A stretch of DNA of 64,000 bases from Argyresthia goedartella (taxonomy: Eukaryota; Arthropoda; Insecta; Lepidoptera; Argyresthiidae). The stretch covers positions 2,774,661 to 2,838,660 of the forward strand of contig OX463812.1 of the NCBI GenBank assembly GCA_949825045.1. The letters run 5' to 3'. The position numbers and the translations under genes were made by a program. This document shows, one piece after another, positions 45,508-56,121 of this stretch (position 1 is its first letter; each line of letters begins with the position of its first letter). Below the pieces are notes generated by a model. The model saw nothing but the letters and a program-made list of their open reading frames with translations, searched no databases and had not been told where the DNA came from.

Positions 45508-45760
45508 TTTTTAGGGTTCCGTACCCGAAGGGTGCCAAACGCGACCCTATTACTAAGTCTCCGCTGCCCCTCCGTCCGCCCGTCTGTCCATCAGCAGGCT
45601 GTATTTGAAAAACCGTAAAGGTGCAGATTTAAAAATTTCACAGCTTGTGTATTTCTGTTGCCGCCTCAGCAAAAAATAATGATTACAGGCAATAAAAAAA
45701 AAAGTTAAGGGAGTCCCGATACAAAAGACTTTTTTTGTACGGTGGTACAGACGTAACTTT
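45508..45760 (+). repeat. Lepidopteran dispersed repeat (GGGTTCCGTACCC type)
   Basis: TTTTTAGGGTTCCGTACCCG then GCGACCCTATTACTAAG, TCCGTCCGCCCGTCTGTCC, AGCAGGCTG, AAACCGTAAAG, ATTTCACAGC and GTTGCCGCCTCAGCAAA. Matches the copies at 2903 and 13186. Confidence 0.7.
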
Positions 45761-46737
45761 TCGTGAATGATTCCAAACCGCACATGACAGATTTTTGTTT
45801 ATTGCAGTCAGTATTTAGTCGTTTGTGGCGTAGCGTCCCGCTGCACGCCTCACGATCGGTCCCGGTTTTGATTCACAGTCGGGGAGGATGGAACAAAAGA
45901 CCCCGTATGTTAAGGGTGTCTTGGATGTTTGGATATACTGTGTGACAGAGTTCCGCCGTCTGCTGCCTGCCAGTGAGACTTGCCAGTGAGATTGTCGCTG
46001 TCTTTGTTCTCCATACAAGAATTCTAGTGTGGGGCCGGATGCAATCTAATCAGTCCATGTCAGGATTGAAGGCCAGAGGAGAAAGAGGAAATCGCGGAGG
46101 AGGTGACACACCCGCAAACGCCCTGTCATGTCATGACTCTGCCTGCCCTGCACAAGTCCGCCGATCTCGCTAACGTTGGAGCTTGCACTTGTATTTGTGC
46201 ATTTAAAATGCCATCAATTGCCTTTTTGTGTATATGAACAGGTAAAATCCAATAATCTCCACCGCCCAATGACCCACGGCATCGTAAGATGCCATTTTCC
46301 CGTTATAGGTTTTGAATTTGATTACCATGGCATGAGATTCAAAATCGCGATGTTTCAAAAATGTTGTGGTCTTTGCGCGGTTCAAATTTAAATGGACACT
46401 CTTCATATTCATGTTTTAAAGTTTGTAAGGGCTTGTTTCGTACGTCATATAGCCAGGACTAACTAAATTAGGATTCTGTCAACTTTGTGATCTGATTGAC
46501 GGTCTCAAAGCCCACTCACTCTGACTAATACTTTAAATAAGTTTTATTTGGACCTATACATAGTCTAGTCCTGAGAGCTCCTCTTCCTAATAGTCTCTGT
46601 GCTTTTGCGAGCTGTTCTATTTGCTAACTCGTTGTACGGGGCCTAAGTAAAGAAGTAAATTTCATTTAGTCTTCATCAAATCTTAATTAGAAAACATTAG
46701 CTTGATGAAAACTTAACACCCTTGTAGTAGGTTCAAA

Positions 46738-46972
46738 ACTGGCCTCACATGGCCGGAAAGCCTTTTTACGAACAATTCAGATTCAGAATTCCGGTCTCAG
46801 TCTACTTGTCTAATAATCTGATTAATCAGTGCCACATAGATTCTGTCAGATCGATTTGAGAAATTCATAATCTGAAAAAATCTGAATGTGTGTGGAGAAT
46901 AACTAAAACGCCATGCGCCATTCAGATTCTGAATTCAGCAAGGCATTCCGGTCGTTTGGGGCCAGCCTAAGT
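46738..46972. mobile_element. Probable MITE with imperfect inverted ends
   Basis: CTGGCCTCACATGGCCGGAA and AGATTCAGAATTC at the left mirror GATTCTGAATTCAGCAAGGC and CATTCCGG...GGGGCCAGCC at the right. About 235 bp. The ends are imperfect. Confidence 0.5.
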
Positions 46973-47283
46973 AGGCTTATTTAGTACCTAGGTATGTACC
47001 TACCTATTGACAAATATTTTTGTACAAAAACAACATATTGCCACGCTTTTTCCCATACTTCAGTTATTTTGCGTGAAAGTGGAATAGTCTTACTGCAGTA
47101 ATATTTTCAGACAGAAGTCTTCACTGATATCTTACCCCCTACATAGATAGGGCCGGTACGAATTAGCGGATAACATGACAGGGGCTGGTAGTATCTTACT
47201 CAGACTTTCCTGCCTCACCAGGTACGGGTCGATTCAGCAGGACCACGGGACATTACAGAGTAATAAAAACGATGAGGGTTCTT

Positions 47284-47314
47284 AGTAAGTAAGTAAGTAG
47301 TAAGTAAGTAAGTA
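47284..47314. repeat. TAAG microsatellite
   Basis: Uninterrupted AGTAAGTAAGTAAG runs with one broken unit in the middle. Confidence 0.9.
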
Positions 47315-48089
47315 ATACTTTTCCTCCCTTTCCTATCCCTAACCAATACCTAAGTTGTGTAACCATGAAAAATACATACCTGATATGTTTTTAATTTATT
47401 TTTAAAATTTTGTGTGTACTTACATAAACAAAAACAAGATGTGTTAAACATTGTACATATATTTTAGCGTAATAAGGATCCACATACAAACCTATATGGT
47501 TTCCGTGGACCTATTGTCAGATGTAAATTTATAATTTCTGCTTAAAATAAATAAAAAAAAAGTACTAATACAAATTACCTACTTAACAGTTACCACATAT
47601 TTTTTTTAAGCAAAAATAATTAGGTACGACTTTTGCACGGTGGTAAGGTGAAACAATGATTTGATAAGCTAGAAAGGAAAAATCTTTACAAACAAACACA
47701 TAGTCACGCATTTTATCATACTGGATAGCAGAGGCATAGATGTGCCCCCGATTAGTCAGTTATTTCATACTTTATATTAACTATTGGATGCTTACCAAGG
47801 AAATTGGCGAAATTTTCTTACAGATTCAGCAGTTCATAATTCGTGTAATTGAATAGCTTATTCCTTTTTTTAATAGTTGATTTCAAAGCTTCTCTACATC
47901 TAAATTTTAATTTTCAGTTTGATAACTAAAAATAATTTTTCAAAATCAGTTCGTCCTAAATGTCATCCATTTTCATGATAAGATTCGTATTTTTTACAGC
48001 TGACACTCCAAAATTAAACCAATGAAGAATGGTCAAATGTGTATGGCTCTTGACCCATCGGCGGCTATTAACACCATTTCGACAAGATA

Positions 48090-48450
48090 GGAGGCCGATT
48101 TTGCTTTCGACTGTCTCTATGTGTGTCTGTCAGTTCCGGTTTAGGGGCCACAGATTTCAAGCGATCCTCACAAAACTTGGCACACGTGTTCCTTGAATTA
48201 AAAGATTTTTTTGTCGAGAGCTTTTCTCGATTTTCCCCTGGGGGGGGGGAGAGTTATGACTTTTTTTTTTCTGAAACCTATCGTGTGGAGTATCAAATTA
48301 AAGGGCTTCATGAGACGGTTCTCAAAATATACTACACCAATACCTTTTGGCCGCCTGTTTTCTAAAAATCCAAGAAATCTTTTAAAACATACCAAGTTTG
48401 GACTCCTCGAAGTAGGAGACGGATTAGTAAAGAGGATCTATACAGACCAT
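48090..48450 (+). repeat. Dispersed repeat, second copy of the 10.2-kb family
   Basis: GATTTTGCTTTCGACTGTC, GTCAGTTCCGGTTTAGGGGC, CTATCGTGTGGAGTATCAAA, AGGGCTTCATGAGACGGTTC and CGAAGTAGGAGACGGATTAG match 10531-10222 in inverse. A G run and a T run interrupt it near 48240-48270. Confidence 0.65.
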
Positions 48451-48889
48451 GAGAGTGAGTGAAATAGACTATAACTATTTTCGTGAAAATTTAATGGATT
48501 GTATTTTAAATCGCAAAATGTAGTTTAACAAAGTTATTGGTGCGGCTACTTTACTACTTGATTTTGATTGAATCTAAAATACTTACCCATAAATTGGTTC
48601 ACAGTCCCCCTGTTAGCAAGGTCTACTGCCCACAGGGCCGCTAGTTTATTTTCTGTTAGCAATTTTTTTGTTATTTTTATTTATTAATTCATTTACAATA
48701 TACATTGTGTCTGAAATCACTTAATATCTAATATTATTACTAAATTTTATTTTCAAAATAAATCAATAAGTTAAATTAATGTCACATGTTGTCATATCTT
48801 GTAGTTGATAAATTATATACAGTTCAACTTTTCTAACAATTAGGTTCAGCATAAAAGTCATTAATGTCATAAAAATATTTTTCCATCAA
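48451..48889. other. AT-rich DNA, perhaps the LINE 3' UTR
   Basis: Sits directly after the C-terminal end of the minus-strand LINE, with TTTATTTATTAATTCATTT-type words near 48676. No frame is supported. Confidence 0.35.
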
Positions 48890-51800
48890 TTATTTTTTAA
48901 TTTTTCCTTCAAACATCTTCGTTTTGTCAATTATTTTCAAATTTTTCGGTAATGAATTATACAATTTTATGGATTGATAAAGAACATTTTGCTTGGCAAT
49001 GTTTAGGCGAGGTTGAATTATCTGAAGTTTAATGTCCTGCCTCCTGGAAATGTTTCTTAAATGTTTCTCTACCGGACCTTCTAGGTCACTCAGGTTACTC
49101 AGGGTAGTCAGTAATATAAGTATATAGAGACTAGGGACAGTTAATACACGAAACTTCAAAAAGTATTCTTTACATGAGATCCACTCAGGAACTCTAGCTA
49201 ATACTCTGATTGCTCTCTTTTGCATCCTAAAGGCACTAAGAATATTGCGTTGGTAGCTGTTACCCCCAAAATTTAATACTGTATCTTAACTTAGATTCTA
49301 CTAATGCTAAATACACTGCTCTGAGGTGGTCTTGAGAGACCTCATCCCTTAAGGTCTTCATAGCAAAACAAGCGGAACTAATGGATTTTACAATCACTTC
49401 CACCTCCTCCTTCCAGTTAATATTTTCATCAATATGAACCACTAAAAACTTTACTGACTTAACGACATTGACGTTCTCATTATTATAAACTATGTCCAAG
49501 GTCTCAGTGTTTCTTGTGGTTGTTTTAAAAAGTATTATTTTGCTTTTTGTGCCATTCAATTCTAGATTATTGTGCAAGAACCAATCTTTGAAACAAGCCA
49601 GCACAATATTTAGTCTTCTATTAAGATCGACTATGTTGGTTGCCGAAGTTATTGCATTAGTATCATCAGCAAATAGGACCAAGTTAGTGTCTATTGAGTT
49701 ATTGATGATAGCATTTACCAAGTCATTTATAAAAACCACAAAGAAGATGGGTCCCAATATTGATCCTTGCGGTACACCTCTTCTTATTTTAACTTAGTTA
49801 GAAGAAACTACTTGTTCTTTCATTTAACTAATTGATCTGACTTCAACAAACTGGTATCTATTTTGCAAATAGCTTCGAATTAGTTTTGATGGCTGTCCTC
49901 TTACGCCATAGTATTCTAATTTTTTAGTGAGACGTGTTTTCTATCCAGGTTTGTAAGCACATAATTAAGTATTGCCTCTATTGCATCTGCTGTACTAACG
50001 CCTGTTCTATTAACAAATTGCCTTGTGCTAAGAACTTTGTTCTTATTAAGGTGTACAACTAGAGCTTATAGAGATTCTTAATTAATTTTTCAAAAATCTT
50101 TGACAAAATTGGTAATAAAGATATTGGCCTGTAATTAGCAGAATCTGTTTTCGAACCCTTTTTAAATATTGGTAAAATCCTAGCAATCTTTAGCTGGTCA
50201 GGAAACGTACCAGTTTCAATGCTCTCATTGTAAAAAGCTGCAAGAGGATATGCCAAGATATCAATATTATCCTTTATAACTTATATTGGCAATTCATCTA
50301 CTCCACATGACTTCTTGGCCTGCATCTTGTTAACAATTTTAGTAATATCATAGGCAGTCACAGTATTTACGACTAAATTTTCATTAACTCTATCTGTATT
50401 CTCATATAAGTAATTCAATGCCTTGCTAGCATTCACTGTATTATTGTTATTTGATTTATCAAATTCCTTTGAAAAAATATCGGCAATATCATAAGGTTTG
50501 CCTATTATATGGTCATCGTCTTTTAGAAGCAGCTCTTTATTATTATTAACATGTTTTGATTTATTTCTATGGCGATTTACAATATTCCATATAGATTTTG
50601 TAGAGTAGTTAGTTTTCCTCAGTTCATTGTTAACATTATTCCTTTTCGCTGTTCTTAAAACTCGCCTATAAGTATTCATGTATGTTACTATGTAAGATAC
50701 AACAGACTTATGACATGTTTGGAGGTCAGCTGTTTTCAAAAACCGTTTCATAACACTAGAAACTTTTATTCCTTTAGTAATCCAATTCACTTTCTTCTTA
50801 TTTCTGAGATATATTTTTTGTGTATTTTATTAAAACATTTGTTGTGTATTTCTTTATTAGTTTTTAAGAATGTATTTGTACCTATATCGAACAATTGATG
50901 ATTCAATAAGTGTGTTCTAAATTTTAATTTGTTAATTTTACTATAAATTCTTTTCTCTGCCCAAATGTTATCTCTATCACTCTCTGTAATATTTCTCTTT
51001 ATAATTTCTAAATTTATTGAACAAGAGATAGCATAATGACCATCCCCAATCTTATTGTTATCTACCATCACGTCATGTAAGAGATCTAAGTTTGAGTTTG
51101 TTAGAAAATTGACAATACATGATTCGCAGCTGTTTCTTTGAAATGTAGCTTCATTTACAATATGCGTAAAATTATAACATCGTAACAATGTGAGAAAATG
51201 ATTTGTTTTTTCATCACCTTTAAGCAGGTTTATGTTAAAATCTCCTGCGATGACACACTCCTTCTTAAAAGAGTACTCAAGTAGTTGTTCTAGTGAGTTC
51301 AAGAAGTCTGTAAAATTCCTTACTTCTGGTATCCGGTATAAACAAAAAATATATAGATTTGTAGCGATATCACGAATCCCACATACCTCAAATGAGTTAA
51401 TCTTGTACAGTTTTTTACAAATTTCTAAAACTTCAAACTCTATTTCTCCTTGACATAGAATAAGTGAACCGCCTCTCTTTTTGCCCTTCCGTAGATTACT
51501 GTCAGCAACAGTATAGGTATCTAAGCTAAAAACTGCCGCCGATGACTCATTTAAAAAATGTTCGCTTATGCATACATAGGTTGGAATTTCTTCTAGTGAA
51601 TTGAGATAAACTATTAAGTCGTCACGTTTGTTAGAGATACCACAAATATTCTGATGAAATATTCTTATTGTATCAGTAAATTGCACCACATGTTCAACTG
51701 TTTTAAATTTTTGTGATGACTGTGAATCACTACCTGTTGATGACCTTAGCATACTACCCGTGCCATTGTTACGTTTACGGAAAAACGTTTCATTCTCAAT

Positions 51801-52972
51801 CCCTTCTGTTTGCATTGAAGTATTCAATTTCACAGTGAGACTACTTGTTTGTGTCTCCTTGTTGGACCTGTTTACATTGCGCATTCCACTATTATGTGAA
51901 TCTGTCATATAGTTCCTATATTCATTATGATAAGAGCGTTTACAAATTTCTCTATGTATGAGTCTACTAGCAACTAACCTCCTACTTATGTTAAATCTAA
52001 AAAAATCATCACCTGAATCCCAGAAGTCCGAAGCAGAAACATTTTCAAATCTACTCGCAATAAAGTTAATTGTGTCATTGATCTTTTTCTCAGCTAAATA
52101 TTTTCCATACAAAACATTACTTACTATCACATTTGTGTGTTCAAGTTTCTTTAAGTTTGACTACAATAAAGACTGAAATTTGAGAGGGTCCTTATCGTTG
52201 GACCCGCCCAAAATGACAACAAAATCAGACTTAGTGTAGCTTCCACAGAGGCTTTCACAAGAATTCAAAACTTGATCAAGAGTCGCATTAGGTTTTGAAA
52301 AAGATTCAATAATAAACATTCTCCTGTCCCCTAACATTCCTCGTATTGGTCTATGTAATCCTTTGCCTGTCTCATCCGATAATATCGTAACCCTAACTAA
52401 TCCGATCGCTGGTTCTTTCTTACAGATATCTTTATTAGTTTTTATAATGTCTGTTTTTTCTGAACTTCAGTTGTGCTTTTCCGAAGTAACTCGGACTTTT
52501 CGATATCACTGTTTGTTGCGCTGTTTTCTTGATCATCATTGTTGGCTTGAAGTGGGATCTTCTTTATATCCGTCATTGTGTCTGGTGCCCCTCCCTTATT
52601 TACAAGCAATAAACAGTTGGAATTGGAATAAACAGTTTTTCTATAATCCATCATTGTGTCTATAGTTGAAGCTCTCGTCAGATTAACCGGTCTATTTGTA
52701 TTTTCCTTTGTAGATATTGGCGTTGAGCTCGAAAAAGTTAAGTTTGATTTCTTAACCATTTGTTTCACAGTTTGTGGTTGAAAACTACTGCTGTTTATAG
52801 TCAAAGCCTGCTTTGATGGAGTTGTCTTTAGTATCATTTTCTTAAGGATTTCTAGTTTTTTATTCTCCTCAGAGTTATTCTTCTTTAATTGGCATATCTC
52901 TAAATTTAAAACTTCGATCTCTTGACTTGCAATAGAAAGTGGTTCTTTAAGGGTGCGATTATTTTTTTCCAA
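48890..52972 (-). pseudogene. Long decayed LINE: coiled coil, SGNH-like esterase, endonuclease, reverse transcriptase
   Basis: Order on the minus strand: a Lys/Glu/Leu-rich coiled-coil frame (52972-52442); a stretch (52440-52155) with FVVILGGSND, the block III motif of SGNH esterases, after one frameshift and before one TAG; an open frame of 447 codons (52130-50787) that carries the end of that domain and then an APE-type endonuclease (IRIFHQNICGISNKR, CISEHF, VIAGDFNINLL, GDGHYAI); connector (50790-50281); and reverse transcriptase pieces (FPDQLKIARILPIFKKGSKT, then YRPISLLPILSKIFEKLI, then LVLFADDTNAI near 49680, then the C-terminal domain to 48890). Stops and frameshifts break it at least five times. 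The layout, with esterase and endonuclease in one frame, resembles CR1/L2-like LINEs. The BEL element lies 150 bp upstream of its 5' end. Confidence 0.8.
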
Positions 52973-53124
52973 TTAATCGTGTAGCGAATAAGAATAAACA
53001 AGCTTGTCTATGTGGGATATTTGGATAAAAAATTATAGACGATAGTAAATTCCTAAAAATCTATGGTTATGACTAAATTCTAGTGTTCTATTAGCTAAAT
53101 TATTTCTTGTTCATACACCCAAAG

Positions 53125-53669
53125 TGTTCGATTCCAAATCGATATTCGATCGATGGTTTCTGAACGGCCATTTTGAATTTGACGTTGCTGCCAACCTAGC
53201 AGTTTTTTGAAAACTGACAGACGAAAGCCCTCGCAAAGTAAACGCGTTTTGGTTAGGGTATTGAAATTAAATCGCAGGCCATCTGGAATGTATTCGGGTT
53301 TCCCTCAGGATTGTCAATATAGCTGAGTGTGTTGTGGTTCCCCGAACCAGATAAAGTTCGCATTTTCGTGGCCGATTGGTTTTTCCCACGTAACATAACC
53401 TGTGTTGGAACACTGTGCTCATCGAAGCTGGCCCGCCAGTCATTCCTGGTTGGCTGAAGAACCTGTCTACCAAGAAGAGCCTAGGGTGCACCCGGGCCTT
53501 GCAGAGAGACAGGAGGTTGACGGGACCGAAGCACAGACCAGGTTAGATCGACCCCAATTACTTCAGCTCGGTGAATCGCCGACGTTCACACTTCTTGGCA
53601 ACTGATCGTCACGCTACCTCGTAGCTGATGGGCCCCTACGAGGTCATTAGGTGCCGAGAAGCCTGAACA
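53125..53669 (+). repeat. BEL/Pao 5' LTR
   Basis: 545 bp, TG...CA bounds. Just after it, TGGTAGCTAGAGCG (about 53673) begins with TGG as a tRNA primer-binding site would, but I cannot name the tRNA. Open frames on the opposite strand within the LTR recur in the other LTR and are not genes. Confidence 0.95.
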
Positions 53670-54207
53670 TTTTGGTAGCTAGAGCGTGGCTTCCTGAGAT
53701 TTTCAGCCGTCAAGGGCTCCAGGAAGGCACGATTTGGGACTATCAATCTGTAGGTATAGGCGGTTAAGTAACTTGGTTATTCCTGTATCCACATAGATTG
53801 GTAGTATTGTAAGCTATAAGTCTATTGCTGGTAGTAGACAGACAGATATTGAATTGAAATTTGCATTGAATTACCAGTTAGTCAATCTATTAGTGGTCTA
53901 GTAATGCTATTGATGAATGTTTTGGTTAACATAGGTAGTTACATCTATTGATAGCAGGCTATTACATTGTTTTCAGTTTATAGCAATTTATAACTTGAAC
54001 TAATATTGACTATCTGTGTGTGTTGTAGTGATAAAGGGAGACTAAATTGTTATTACAGAATTTATATAGATATAAAACTCGGTTCCTATTGTTTAAGGAA
54101 AACAACATTGTTTAAGTTATAGTTTAGGGTTCCCTCGTTTGGGTTATAGACTGGAGGGTCCAATAAAATTGAGTTACTGCAAATTGTGAGTAAGTATCGT
54201 TCCGATC

Positions 54208-56103
54208 ATGTCGTTATCTGAAATCCAGAAGGGTGTTTCTAAGGAACTCAGATGGTTTTCCTCCGCACACGGTCTGATAGACCGTTTAGATAGGCATGAT
54301 GTGGTATTGGAGCGGTCTATGGACGTTAAGGAACGTTACAATAGGGTGCTCGAATTGTCCGCGCAGGCGGAATCAGTTGATGGTTGCGCACCTGACAGGC
54401 TGTCACGGTTGCTAGGGGATGTCGACCAATGTATGGAGATGGCAGCTGCTATCACGCAGAAGGCTGCGGACATACGTAGACAGCGCGAGTCCAGCCATGA
54501 TGGTGACATTGAAGCACCTCTGCCGCTTCAGGGTTCGGGGTCCAGGTTACCTGCCATAACTATGCCTACTTTTGACGGAGTGTCCGGTGAATGGATGAGC
54601 TTCATCAATCTGTTCGACAGTTTGGTGCACATGCGATCGGACATTACCAAGTCTGTCAAGATGGCTCAGCTGGTGGCAGCATTGAGGGGTGAGCCTAGGG
54701 AGCTGGTCGCTCATTTGACAGTTACGGTGGGTAACTATGAAACGGCCAGGCAATTGTTGGTCAGACGTTACCACAACAAACGGAGGTTGGCCGATGCCCA
54801 ACTGAACCGTTTGTTTGGTATCCCGGTTGTGAACAAGGTCGGGGCCATACAGACGGAGGTTTTGAACCCATTGTTGTCCGTCACCAAGGCTCTAGAGAAT
54901 CTTGGACTTCCGGTTGGTGAATGGTCGTACCTACTGTTGTACATTGTACTTTCCCGCCTACCCGCTGACGTGCAGTCTCGTTTCGAACAGTCTCACGGGA
55001 GGTCGGCCGAGGACCTGCCCGCCTTCTCCGACTTGGTCGGATTCTTGGAAGAGGAGGCTCGACGGGCAGAGAATTTGGGGTTGACGGTCACCCATCCTTC
55101 GGAGCCACAGAGAGCTGCCGGGAGCGCTGTGAGTAGGGGCCCTCCGACGAGGAAGGACCGCACCAACCGGCAGTCGTATGGGACTGTGAGTGAATTGACC
55201 CCACATGGTGAGACCTGCCCATGTTGTAGGCAGATTGGCCATGCTGTGGCCAATTGCAATAAGTTCGGGGAACTTAGGGTTCAGGGACGGCGCCGGATGG
55301 CCAAGCAGCGGAGCTGGTGTTTCCTGTGCCTCGGGCCACACATGGCTAGGGACTGCACGTGCACAAAAATGTGCGGATATTGTGGTGGGGCCCACAACAA
55401 TCTGTTGTGCATGAACCGGTCCGGCCAACAGCCTCCACAGGGCCGTATCCAGGGTGACACGGCATGGGGCCCTGAGAATTCGTTTGCGACTCGGAGCGCA
55501 ACTCAGGGGCCAACGTCCCCACGTCCACAGGGCCGTACCCAGGGTGAGACGGCATGGGGCCCTGAGAATTCGTTTGCGACTCGGAGCGCAACTCAGGGGC
55601 CAACGTCCCCACGTCCACAGGGCCGTACCCAGGGTGACACGGCATGGGGCCCTAAGAATTCGTTTGCGACTCGGAGCGCAACTCAGGGGCCAACGTCCCC
55701 ACGTGCACAGGGCAGTACCAGGGTGCAGGGCCGCACTCAGGACCATTACATGGGGGGCCCTGAGTTTTCGGTTGCGACTCAGCATCCGACCCAGCGGGAC
55801 ATTGGGTGTGTTGAGCAGGCCGTAACGGGCGGGTGGCATGGGACACCTTCGAGCTATGCGGGTGCGGTTCGGACGCCGCCTCAGTTGTCGCCCCGCTCGT
55901 CGCCTCGTCCTCGTCGGTCACATGTGATGTCCCCCCCGCTCATGGAGCGGCCACGGTTGAATTCACGCCCACCCCCCTTTACGGGGAATCGTAGGTTGGG
56001 AATGGAACCGGCGCGTGGGCCATTTGTACAATGGGACCCTCTGGCGTATAGCTGCATACCTGATCGGTTACAGGCACAGTGGGGCCCCGGGGGTCCTCGC
56101 TAG
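54208..56103 (+). CDS. gag: BEL/Pao Gag (631 residues)
   Basis: ATG at 54208 opens a frame to the TAG at 56101. The N-terminal third is helical and charged. A conserved BEL Gag core follows (LPAITMPTFDGVSGEWMSF near residue 115, then LVAALRGEPRELVAHL), which forms the particle and packages element RNA. At residues about 335-400 three Cys-His knuckles bind RNA: CPCCRQIGHAVANC, CFLCLGPHMARDC and CGYCGGAHNNLLC. The next region has three 30-residue repeats (55441-55710), and the C-terminus is rich in Pro and Arg. The frame is unbroken. After the TAG the same frame continues into pol, so Gag would be the normal product and Gag-Pol would need suppression of that stop, unless the TAG is simply a mutation. 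Confidence 0.93.
   Translation: MSLSEIQKGVSKELRWFSSAHGLIDRLDRHDVVLERSMDVKERYNRVLELSAQAESVDGCAPDRLSRLLGDVDQCMEMAAAITQKAADIRRQRESSHDGDIEAPLPLQGSGSRLPAITMPTFDGVSGEWMSFINLFDSLVHMRSDITKSVKMAQLVAALRGEPRELVAHLTVTVGNYETARQLLVRRYHNKRRLADAQLNRLFGIPVVNKVGAIQTEVLNPLLSVTKALENLGLPVGEWSYLLLYIVLSRLPADVQSRFEQSHGRSAEDLPAFSDLVGFLEEEARRAENLGLTVTHPSEPQRAAGSAVSRGPPTRKDRTNRQSYGTVSELTPHGETCPCCRQIGHAVANCNKFGELRVQGRRRMAKQRSWCFLCLGPHMARDCTCTKMCGYCGGAHNNLLCMNRSGQQPPQGRIQGDTAWGPENSFATRSATQGPTSPRPQGRTQGETAWGPENSFATRSATQGPTSPRPQGRTQGDTAWGPKNSFATRSATQGPTSPRAQGSTRVQGRTQDHYMGGPEFSVATQHPTQRDIGCVEQAVTGGWHGTPSSYAGAVRTPPQLSPRSSPRPRRSHVMSPPLMERPRLNSRPPPFTGNRRLGMEPARGPFVQWDPLAYSCIPDRLQAQWGPGGPR
55441..55710 (+). repeat. Three tandem 90-bp units in gag
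   Basis: Units start at 55441, 55531 and 55621 (GGCCGTAYCCAGGGTGAGAC-like), differing by only a few bases. Each encodes 30 residues (TAWGPENSFATRSATQGPTS). A degenerate fourth copy follows to about 55790. Confidence 0.9.
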
Positions 56104-56121
56104 GAATTTGCGGCCCAACCA

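Larger units (their letters stand above)
45761..48089. other. Unassigned DNA with a MITE and a microsatellite
   Basis: Apart from the MITE at 46738 and the (TAAG)n run at 47284, listed separately, no gene or element is supported. Confidence 0.4.

Noticed and set aside
53267..53491. A 74-codon frame on the minus strand of the LTR, with the same frame in the other LTR (60169-60393)
   Set aside because: It recurs only because the LTRs are copies of each other. No domain, and antisense to the element.
54958..55839. 293-codon minus-strand frame within gag
   Set aside because: Shadow of the GC-rich gag frame and its 90-bp repeats. The + strand frame has the family motifs.
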